Shown one piece after another: positions 1 to 6,751 of a stretch of DNA of 37,732 nt (positions are counted from its first letter, which is position 1; each line of letters opens with the position of its first letter). The notes under the pieces are model-generated. The model made no database searches, had not been told where the DNA came from, and saw only the letters and a program-made list of their open reading frames with translations. The DNA comes from a virus: IMG/VR virus record IMGVR_UViG_3300021417_000007, positions 1 through 37,732 of that record; one strand, written 5' to 3'. The position numbers and the translations under genes are program-made.

Positions 1-337
1 TCGGCCCGTTGCCCATGCGGCTGCCATAGGCGATGTTGGCGATCATTTCCTGATCGGCTTTCTGCACGCCTGGCACATAGCCAAGTTGATCGGCCTGCTC
101 CCTGGTGAAGCGACCCTTGAATCCGGAGACGGTCATCAGCCGATCAGGCCGGTAGCTCAGGTCCTCAATAACCTTGGTAAGGTTGGCTGACTCGTGCAGC
201 AGCTGGCTCACGAAGGCGGCCTGGCGCTTCGCCGTGCTAATACTGAAGCGTGCCATCGCATTATTCAGCGGGTCGATGTACAGCTTGGCGGTTCCAGGGC
301 GGACCTGGCCAATCGACATGAGCTGTTCGAGCGTCAC
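1..337 (-). CDS. Endolysin, glycoside hydrolase family 19 (partial, cut by window edge)
   Basis: This is the N-terminal 112 codons of a chitinase-like (GH19) phage lysin, which cleaves the glycan strand of peptidoglycan at the end of infection. The frame runs off the left window edge without a stop. The visible protein carries the family signature: AFVSQLLHESANLTKVIEDLSY, with the catalytic Glu in HES, then a GRFTREQADQLGY stretch and IANIAYGSRMGNG near the break, which matches the IAN-x-VYA-x-R-x-GN motif of GH19 lysins. The start is GTG at 337, overlapping the holin stop as GTGA, so it is probably translated by coupling to the holin. Its place right after a holin fits a lysis cassette. The remaining half of the catalytic domain and any spanin genes lie outside the window. 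Confidence 0.88.
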   Translation of the reverse strand, partial: MTLEQLMSIGQVRPGTAKLYIDPLNNAMARFSISTAKRQAAFVSQLLHESANLTKVIEDLSYRPDRLMTVSGFKGRFTREQADQLGYVPGVQKADQEMIANIAYGSRMGNGP

Positions 338-564
338 AGGGACACTCCCAGCGCGGCCAGGCGAGCTTTGCTTTCTCGCTCGGCCAGGTCCGCCTGTCGC
401 CGTTCGCGGGCGTTCTTCTGACGGGTGTACCAGAGGTTCAGAAACAACGTCGCCAGCGCCGTTACGATGCCTGCGATAACCCCCCACTGGTTGAGGGTCA
501 AGGATGCCCCGATTGACACTAACCCGCCGGCATAGCTGGTCAGTTCCGGTGCGGTAAATTTGCT
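334..564 (-). CDS. Holin, small single-span membrane protein
   Basis: This 76-residue protein has a short polar N-terminus (MSKFTAPELTSY), one long hydrophobic stretch at about residues 13-46 and a strongly charged C-terminal tail with RQKNARERRQADLAERESKAR. That layout fits small phage holins, which form lesions in the inner membrane and release the endolysin; it resembles the HP1-type holin families. The hydrophobic stretch could be one or two spans. An upstream in-frame Met at 615 exists, but ATG at 564 is preferred because an AAGG-like ribosome site precedes it and the extra 17 residues do not look like holin sequence. Its stop overlaps the endolysin start. Function is inferred from topology and position. 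Confidence 0.8.
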   Translation of the reverse strand, partial: SKFTAPELTSYAGGLVSIGASLTLNQWGVIAGIVTALATLFLNLWYTRQKNARERRQADLAERESKARLAALGVSL

Positions 565-670
565 CATTGGCGGCCTTGTGCGCATTGCACTCTTGGTGAG
601 TAGAGACGCCGCCAAGTAAATTCAGTATGGGACGTCGTTGAAAAAGAACGTTCCCAAGTTAACAATTGCC

Positions 671-700
671 TTGTCTCATTTCTAGGCAAAAATGAGACAA
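671..700. repeat. Hairpin repeat, copy 1 (perfect 11 bp stem, conserved loop)
   Basis: A perfect inverted repeat: arms TTGTCTCATTT and AAATGAGACAA around the loop CTAGGCAA. Related copies lie at 18848-18873 and 20723-20756. It sits 17 nt downstream of the stop of the tail-tip gene and about 107 nt before the holin start, in the otherwise empty stretch 565-717. No T tract follows on the minus strand, so it is not an ordinary intrinsic terminator. Confidence 0.85.
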
Positions 701-717
701 CCTCGCGAGAGCGTGTC

Positions 718-1548
718 CTACATGCTTTCCCATTCGAGCGTGGTAGCGTGCTGCGCAAAGTTAGGTCTACGCATTGCAGACACCTGCACTAGTCCGCCAT
801 ACATCCGATGGTCCCGCGCACGCTCATGCGAAGGGTCATTCGGGTAGAGGTCGATGATGCTCGGCCCGTCGGTGTCGTTGGCCACCTGCATGTCGCAGAT
901 AAATGAGCGGTCGCGCTCGGTCATGCTGCCCAAATCAATCGACAGCTTCCAGCGTTTCGTTCCCTTCACCGCGCGGCGGTCGCCGGCGTCCGTATAGAAC
1001 GCGGTCGTGGTACTGACCGGCGTGCGGGCAGCGTCGTAGGAGGCATTCTTGTCGGGGCTGAACGTCTCGCCTACAAACACCCGTGACAGCTCGAGGTAGC
1101 CCTGAAGGCTGCCCGGATCCTTGAGCCGAATAACCAAGCGCTTCACCATGACGTTGTCGAACCAGGTGAATGCGTGGGCGCCGCCGCCCCAGGCGTACGC
1201 GCTTGCTGCGCTGACGGGCGTCCAGGGCGGCAGGAGCTCGCGCGGCCGGGCTGGGCACGCGAGCCGCTCGCCCGTCTCGAGCACCTTATTTACGCCCGAT
1301 TCGTCCGAGTAACCGATTACTTCGATCGTCGTCGACGGCGAACCGTTACACCATGGGAAGTGCACCCCACCGATACGCTCGGCAGTTCCCCACGTCATGA
1401 TGATCTCGATCTCGGTACCGACCGCGCGACAGACGCGCGACTTCGTATCGTCCAAGATCGCCCCGATCGACATTCCAGATGCGACTGGCGCCGCAAACAG
1501 CGACGCAAGCGACGCCACGTTTTTGTTCATGATGATCAGGTTAGGCAT
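718..1548 (-). CDS. Putative tail-tip or tail-fibre-associated protein, unknown family
   Basis: This 276-residue protein lies last in the tail block, just before the lysis genes. I do not recognise a named domain. It is rich in aromatic and beta-prone segments such as AYAWGGGAHAFTWFDNVMVKRLVIRL and the C-terminal HRMYGGLVQVSAMRRPNFAQHATTLEW, which would suit a beta-sandwich of the kind common in tail-tip and receptor-binding proteins. The start at 1548 is preferred over Met codons at 1572 and 1626 because GGAATT lies about 6 nt upstream and because it gives the short 8 nt overlap with the preceding gene that is usual in this operon. A role in host recognition is an inference from position only. 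Confidence 0.6.
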   Translation of the reverse strand: MPNLIIMNKNVASLASLFAAPVASGMSIGAILDDTKSRVCRAVGTEIEIIMTWGTAERIGGVHFPWCNGSPSTTIEVIGYSDESGVNKVLETGERLACPARPRELLPPWTPVSAASAYAWGGGAHAFTWFDNVMVKRLVIRLKDPGSLQGYLELSRVFVGETFSPDKNASYDAARTPVSTTTAFYTDAGDRRAVKGTKRWKLSIDLGSMTERDRSFICDMQVANDTDGPSIIDLYPNDPSHERARDHRMYGGLVQVSAMRRPNFAQHATTLEWESM

Positions 1549-2095
1549 CGAGAGAATTCCAGGTGTAGCCATACGCCTCAGCGGGCGTCGTGGCGTTGTC
1601 GATAAAGGCGCGCAGCTGGCGACCACGTTGGTGAATGCCGTTAATGCGTGCGGTCAGGGTCAGGCCCAATGCCATGACTTGCGGCGCTGTGAGGGTTACG
1701 ACGGAGTTATCCGAGACCGTCCAATCAATTGTGAACAGGTCGCCTTCCTCCCGGGGGAGCAGAGCCGCCAGAACGGCGCCGGTGATCTTCGCGACGTCAG
1801 GCTGGTACAAAGTGCCGCCGAACTCAAAGTCGGCCGCCTCGGCCTCGTCTCGCGCCTTTTTCGCAGCTGCCCAGGAGTTCGCCTTCGCGTCAGCAAGCGT
1901 CGCGGGGTCGTCCCAATACAGCGCACCGTTGCCGATCCAGAGCTCGGCGGTCGGCGACGGCGCGGCCGGCCATTCGGTCACACGTTCAATTAGGGCGTGC
2001 GCGATAAATCCGGGGTCGACCATGACTGGCATTGTCGCGGAGTCGAGGAAGCCAACGACTCGCCCGAGGAGGTTGGATACGGCGTAACTGGTCAT
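1541..2095 (-). CDS. DUF4376 tail-fibre-associated protein
   Basis: A 184-residue protein whose C-terminal half matches the DUF4376 pattern: a basic helix (ADAKANSWAAAKKARDEAEAADF) followed by FEFGGTLYQPD, then FTIDWTVSDNSVVTLTAPQVMALGLTLTARINGIHQRGRQLRAFIDNATTPAEAYG. Such domains are typically found in phage tail-fibre or fibre-assembly proteins; the biochemical role is not established. The N-terminal 70 residues (MTSYAVSNLLGRVVGF) probably make the link to the tail. The start at 2095 overlaps the stop of the upstream tip protein as ATGA, which decides against the longer frame from 2185. It may be a fibre chaperone or a small fibre component. Confidence 0.7.
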   Translation of the reverse strand: MTSYAVSNLLGRVVGFLDSATMPVMVDPGFIAHALIERVTEWPAAPSPTAELWIGNGALYWDDPATLADAKANSWAAAKKARDEAEAADFEFGGTLYQPDVAKITGAVLAALLPREEGDLFTIDWTVSDNSVVTLTAPQVMALGLTLTARINGIHQRGRQLRAFIDNATTPAEAYGYTWNSLDA

Positions 2096-4515
2096 TGTGG
2101 TGTAAAGCTTCCATGCGTGATGAACTGGAATTTCTCGGCCGTTGCTATGCGGCCCGCCGCGTCGATAATCTGCACGCTTGTCCAAAGGTAGACGCGTTCT
2201 CTTGAAGCGCTACCGGCAAAACTCGCGGTCTGTCCCGTTGCGCTGCCCGAGACGCCGACGTCGGCGGTCGAGCCGTTTGCAGTCTCGTAAGTGATGCTCC
2301 AAAGATAGGACAGGGGCGCCTGAAAATTGCCGCTCGCGTTTGCCGTCAGGCTGCCGTACCCTTGTCGACCGTCGCCGACGGCGCTGTACAGGTTGCCGCT
2401 GATCGCGGCGGTCATTGGCGCGACGTTCTGCCCTTCGATTTCAGGTTTTATGAGTTTGAAAATACCGGCTGCCGGGTTGAACAAAAGCTTGCCGCCGTTG
2501 GCGCTCGCCATGCTGAATACCGGGTTTCCATTTCCGTCTGCGCCCAGGTGGAACCCGAGGCCAGTGTCGTAGAACTCTTGTCCTTGCCACAGCGCGCCGC
2601 CCGGCCCAATTTGCGCCTTGCCGAGCTTTGCCGCCAGAACGTCGAGCGTGTCGCCGACAATGTGCCGCGCTTCGAGAACGCCGTCGCCCACGAGTGAGCC
2701 GTCGGCCACGCGGGTGATGCTCATTGCGCCGATTTCAAGCTGCGCCGAGCTGTAATGGTCACGGATTTTAATTAGCGCCCGCGAGTTCCTGGTATCGGTC
2801 GGTACGGTTAACAATGTTGTAAATGTAAAGAATTGCCCCGCGTCGGCTGCGTCGAATTCGACGGGCAGGCCGTCGCTCCAAGTGCCGCGGCGGTTCAGGG
2901 CGCCGGACATCGGATACCAATACGAGCCGGGTAGGTAGAGGAGGACGGCGGCACGGCCATTGAACCCAGGGGGCACGTTGACCTGATACACAAGTCGATA
3001 CGTCGCGCCAGGTTCGATATTGAAGTACGGCGTATCGCTTTCCCTCAGTGCGCCCGTTCCAGAGCCGAGATACAGCGATGCGCCCCCTTTCCAACTGGTA
3101 CTAAAATTAACGACCGTCCAGTCGCCCACGGCGCAGCCGGCGCGCCCCCAATACGCCAAGTCTTTAAATTGCGGGTCGCGAATTAAATTATCGCTGCTGC
3201 CAACCTTCAAATTGCGCGCTGTGATCGATTCGGCTTTCAAGTGGCGCGCTGAAATAGTGTCGTCGACGATGAGATCGCCGCTCACGCCGACGCCGGTTTG
3301 CCCCGCGATCTGTCCAACAGCGAACATGACCTTCGGCGCGACGCCGGGCGCCACCACGGCGAAGCGATCGGCGTTGATGATGAAAGCTGACGTCGGGATG
3401 CCGTTCACATAGCTGCTCGCCAGGCCGTAGCCGGTCACGTAGCCGTTGTTGTCGATCTTGACCGTGTACTGGTTAGAGAGGCCATTGATCGAGGTTGCTT
3501 GCGTCTGGATGGTCGATGTGTGCCCGCCTACGGTGGAGCGGAGGTCCGACGTCTGCGAAGCGATGGCGCCGTCGGTGTCGGCCTTGCTATAAGCGTACTG
3601 CTGGACCCATGCGGCAGTGACGCCGGCGCTGCTCGAGAACTCGCTGCGCAGCTGCGACGCCATCGACGATATCGCGTCGTTGGTCCCGGCCTTGCTGTAG
3701 GCGTATTCCTGGACGTAGGCAACCGACGCACCATTGTTCGATGCAAATTCGCTGCGGAGCGTGCTGGCCAGCGCGGTGATCGCTTCGTCCGACGTAGCCT
3801 TGCTGTAGGCGTATTGGCGAATGTCCGCAGCCGATATCGCGATCGCAGCCTCGGCGACGTCTTCGGCATAAGCCCGGTACGCTGCTGTGATCGTGTTGGC
3901 CTGGATCGAGAGCGACTCGTTTGTCTCGGCCTTGCTGTAGGCATACCCCTGTACGTATGTCCTCCGGTCCGACGCCTCCTGGGTAAGGGCTGCGACGCGG
4001 TCGTCGGTTTCTTTCTTGATGCGGGCGGACACGCTGCCAGGGACGCCCTCGACGGCGTCGACCAGGTCGATACGTGAACGCAGGTCGGCGAACAGCTGTG
4101 ACTCGGTAATCTGCCCTTCGAGGATGTCCTTGAGCGCTTCGGGACTAAGATCAATATCGGTCAGGTCGGCAGCAGCCCCGTCCCGTATCACCGGGATCAC
4201 GAGCGAACGCGTGATTTCGTCGGCGCCGCTGAGCACGGTCGCGGTCACACGCGCCGGCGAGCCGGCGTATGTCACGTCGACGCTGCGAGCCGTCACCGCT
4301 GAGATGGTGCCGCCGTTCACCGAGAACGATACTTCGCCATCAAGCTCGATCAGGCCAGCCGTCACGGTCACCGTTGCGAGATCGGCGACGTTGTCGCTGG
4401 TCAGGTGGAAACCCGCCGCGCTTGCCAAAAGAAAGACATCAGCGTTTTTCGGCGTGAGCGTGCGAAACGGAGAACTCTTCAGTATCCGGTCGATTTCATT
4501 AATTACGGCGATCAT
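2092..4515 (-). CDS. Tail tip/central fibre protein with gpJ-type DUF1983 region and YAYSK repeats
   Basis: This 807-residue protein resembles the C-terminal part of lambda-type tail tip protein J. The N-terminal 110 residues look like Ig-like beta structure (VTVTAGLIELDGEVSFSV). Residues about 185-315 hold four imperfect repeats with the core YAYSKA, spaced 36, 36 and 44 residues apart, which look like a helical fibre shaft. After these comes the DUF1983-like segment (NGLSNQYTVKIDNNGYVTGYGLAS, then AFIINADRFAV), followed by a domain with SDNLIRDPQFKDLAYW that looks like a carbohydrate-binding jelly roll, and a beta-rich C-terminus. The N-terminal hub domains of full-length gpJ are missing and appear to be supplied by the gene just upstream, whose stop overlaps this start as ATGA. 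Likely role: central fibre and host contact. Confidence 0.75.
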   Translation of the reverse strand: MIAVINEIDRILKSSPFRTLTPKNADVFLLASAAGFHLTSDNVADLATVTVTAGLIELDGEVSFSVNGGTISAVTARSVDVTYAGSPARVTATVLSGADEITRSLVIPVIRDGAAADLTDIDLSPEALKDILEGQITESQLFADLRSRIDLVDAVEGVPGSVSARIKKETDDRVAALTQEASDRRTYVQGYAYSKAETNESLSIQANTITAAYRAYAEDVAEAAIAISAADIRQYAYSKATSDEAITALASTLRSEFASNNGASVAYVQEYAYSKAGTNDAISSMASQLRSEFSSSAGVTAAWVQQYAYSKADTDGAIASQTSDLRSTVGGHTSTIQTQATSINGLSNQYTVKIDNNGYVTGYGLASSYVNGIPTSAFIINADRFAVVAPGVAPKVMFAVGQIAGQTGVGVSGDLIVDDTISARHLKAESITARNLKVGSSDNLIRDPQFKDLAYWGRAGCAVGDWTVVNFSTSWKGGASLYLGSGTGALRESDTPYFNIEPGATYRLVYQVNVPPGFNGRAAVLLYLPGSYWYPMSGALNRRGTWSDGLPVEFDAADAGQFFTFTTLLTVPTDTRNSRALIKIRDHYSSAQLEIGAMSITRVADGSLVGDGVLEARHIVGDTLDVLAAKLGKAQIGPGGALWQGQEFYDTGLGFHLGADGNGNPVFSMASANGGKLLFNPAAGIFKLIKPEIEGQNVAPMTAAISGNLYSAVGDGRQGYGSLTANASGNFQAPLSYLWSITYETANGSTADVGVSGSATGQTASFAGSASRERVYLWTSVQIIDAAGRIATAEKFQFITHGSFTPQ
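3580..3960 (-). repeat. Tandem coding repeat (YAYSKA units) inside the tail tip gene
   Basis: Four copies of a coding repeat with the core TTGCTGTAGGCGTA on the plus strand begin near 3583, 3691, 3799 and 3931. The spacings are 108, 108 and 132 bases, so the reading frame is kept. They encode YAYSKA followed by a variable helix ending LRSEF in the middle units. Confidence 0.8.
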
Positions 4516-6083
4516 TTCAAGAACCTCACGTTGACAGTACGGGTCCACCAGTTGCGCTTGACCTTGAGCACCTGGGCCTCGACGCCAGAGGCCATGCCGT
4601 CCTGCTCGTGGTAGACAATCAGGCGTGCGCCCTTCTGCAGCATGAGCAAGTCAGGAACACCGTCGAATTCGTAGATGTCGCGGCCAGGTCCCCACAGTGC
4701 GTTCAAGCGGTCTGCTTCGGCCGTTGCATGGGAGGCTCGCAAGAGCATCGTGGGGCGCATCGTCGCGTCGCCCGGCAGCTTGTAATCCTGAGCGATCGAC
4801 TTGCTCGTCCTGGTCACCGTCAGCGGCCATTCCTTTTCGAACAGTGCTTTATGTGCAGCCGGGATTCCGGTCTGCAGCCCGGGTTGCGGCGTCCAGTTCT
4901 TGGAATAGCCCAGCTTGACAGCCGCCACCGGGTCGATGTGCTCCACGTGCTTCAAGGACCCGCTGATCATGTGTTCGGCTCGAATTTCCGTTGCCACCCC
5001 CGCGGCCGGCAGCGCGATCTGGATCAGCTGCAGCTTGCCATCGAGCGATGGCGCGAGCTGCGCGCCGACGCTGCTGGCGAGCATGTCGCACGCGTCGATG
5101 ACGTTGAGGCTTTCGCGAACATGCAGCCCTACTTCCTGCTGGTGGGCCGCGTCAAACGCTGCAAAGTTCGCTGCGTCGATGTTGGCCAGCGTGTAGCGAT
5201 CGGCATATTTCCCGTAGCCGGTGATGAAGCGCTGCACCAGGGCCGCGATGGTCTTGCGGAAGACGCCGCCGAACTTGTCGCCCTGGACGGTAGCGGTGAC
5301 GGTCGCCGTCTCGTTATTTACCGACAGGATTGCCCTCCCGGTACCCTCGGAAACCGTCACCTGTTCGGTAATCGGAATCCCGCTCGCGCGCACTTCGTTG
5401 ACGCCTTCAATCGGGCCGTCGTGCCACTGGCGCTCCAGGATGTCCGCATCGCTCCACTCACCAGAGGCGTTGCAGCACTCGCCGAACGTATTCGGGATGA
5501 GCAGATCCGCGTTTGGCCCGGTGCCGCCGAACTTGCGCTCGCTAAGTGGGTAGTTCAATCCTTCCATCATGTCCCGCAGGCGCAGCGCAAAGGCGCGCGT
5601 GCCCTTGCGCACCAGGCCTGCAGTGTGGCCGACGAAGATCAGGCGATAGTCAGCACGCGCCCAGGTCTGATCGCCCACGAGCGCAACGATCTCGTCAGCC
5701 CAGATATAGCTGGCGTACGCCTCATTCGCACCGTTCGTGTTGTCGATCTCGAAGTCGCCAGCCGAGAGCGACGCAGCTGACTTCAGCGACAGCTCCTCCT
5801 CAAATGGAATGCTGGCCGCGATCAGGGGCGCGTAGAACAGGGGGTTGCTCGTCCCCGCGGTGGTGTAGCCGTTGGTCGACCAGAAGAACGGCGTGCGCAC
5901 GCCATCGACGATGGCCCAAGTCTCCACCAAGATGTTCGTGATCGCGCTGTCGCTGCGCAGCCAGGCAGCGAAGTCCGCATCGCTGACGGTGCGCATGCCC
6001 GGCTGCTGCTCAGCGACCGTGGGCGTATCGAACGCCAGGCTGCCGTCCGGCGTATGCGTTGTATCGAAGACGAACGCAGTCAT
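4512..6083 (-). CDS. Tail hub / tail-tip attachment protein
   Basis: A 523-residue protein of a type I know from siphophage tail modules, where it lies just before a DUF1983 fibre protein. Visible landmarks are ILVETWAIVDGVRTPFFWSTNGY near the N-terminus, SLSAGDFEIDNTNG, WARADYRLIFVGHTAGLV, RDMMEGLNYPLSERKFGGTG with LIPNTFGECCN, and later VGLHVRESLNVIDACDMLASSVGAQLAPSLDGKLQLIQI. The last segment resembles the beta-domain core of tail hub proteins of the gp27/gpJ-N-terminus type. I infer that it closes the distal end of the tail tube and holds the central fibre. It overlaps both neighbours as ATGA. The exact Pfam assignment is not certain from reading alone. Confidence 0.65.
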   Translation of the reverse strand: MTAFVFDTTHTPDGSLAFDTPTVAEQQPGMRTVSDADFAAWLRSDSAITNILVETWAIVDGVRTPFFWSTNGYTTAGTSNPLFYAPLIAASIPFEEELSLKSAASLSAGDFEIDNTNGANEAYASYIWADEIVALVGDQTWARADYRLIFVGHTAGLVRKGTRAFALRLRDMMEGLNYPLSERKFGGTGPNADLLIPNTFGECCNASGEWSDADILERQWHDGPIEGVNEVRASGIPITEQVTVSEGTGRAILSVNNETATVTATVQGDKFGGVFRKTIAALVQRFITGYGKYADRYTLANIDAANFAAFDAAHQQEVGLHVRESLNVIDACDMLASSVGAQLAPSLDGKLQLIQIALPAAGVATEIRAEHMISGSLKHVEHIDPVAAVKLGYSKNWTPQPGLQTGIPAAHKALFEKEWPLTVTRTSKSIAQDYKLPGDATMRPTMLLRASHATAEADRLNALWGPGRDIYEFDGVPDLLMLQKGARLIVYHEQDGMASGVEAQVLKVKRNWWTRTVNVRFLK

Positions 6084-6751
6084 GGCGCCACCAGTACGCG
6101 GGCAGCCACCGCAGTAGTGCCGTCCGTGTCAGCCAACACAAACCAGTACCATCCGGTTGGCACATCGCCGGGCGACACCTCGATTTCGAATTCTGCTGAG
6201 CCGGCCGCCATTGTGTACGCTCCCTGGGCGACGGGCGAGCCCAACTCCCGCACCGCAGATTGCGAGAACAACGACCAGTCCAGAACCGCCAGACTTGAAT
6301 GCAAGACCCCGGCGCGGGTGGCCAGCTTGCCGCGAATGTAGTTGCTACCGTTACCACCTGCCGGCGGCGTTGCGCTCGTCGTGACGACGATCGAGAGCGG
6401 CATCGAGACGTTTTCGCTCGTGTCGACACAACGCAGCTCGATCTTGTAGGGCGTGTTCGGCTCCAGGCCGGGGAAGGTATGTCGTTTGCTGACTTCTTCC
6501 GCGGAGGTGGCCGGCGTGTATGGACCGCTCCCGCCGATCCGGTACTCTCGGCGGGCCACTGCCACGTTGTCGCTACTAACCGTACCGGACCAGTCAAGAT
6601 TGATTGTCGACGGGGTTTTCGTGTGCGCGAGCACGCCATTGATAGATGGCGGAGTACCGTCAGGGCCGGGCGGCACAACGACACCCGACGCAATAGCCGG
6701 CGCCAAGTAAGCGCGCCCGCCAACGGTTGCTGGGGCAAGGTAGGCGGCCAT
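6080..6751 (-). CDS. Fibronectin type III tail-associated protein
   Basis: This 223-residue protein opens with a short repeat (AYLAPATVGGRAYLAPAIASG), then a proline-rich linker (VVPPGPDGTPPS). Residues about 38-125 form a clear FN3 domain: INLDWSGTVSSDNVAVARREYRI, then HTFPGLEPNTPYKIELRCVDTSENVS. The C-terminal 95 residues (SNYIRGKLATRAGVLHSSLAVLDWSLF and GDVPTGWYWFVLADTDG) look like another beta domain that I cannot name. FN3 domains in phage tails are thought to help surface adhesion by weak carbohydrate binding. The gene overlaps the upstream stop by one base (TAATG) and the downstream start as ATGA, placing it firmly in the tail-tip set. Confidence 0.7.
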   Translation of the reverse strand: MAAYLAPATVGGRAYLAPAIASGVVVPPGPDGTPPSINGVLAHTKTPSTINLDWSGTVSSDNVAVARREYRIGGSGPYTPATSAEEVSKRHTFPGLEPNTPYKIELRCVDTSENVSMPLSIVVTTSATPPAGGNGSNYIRGKLATRAGVLHSSLAVLDWSLFSQSAVRELGSPVAQGAYTMAAGSAEFEIEVSPGDVPTGWYWFVLADTDGTTAVAARVLVAP

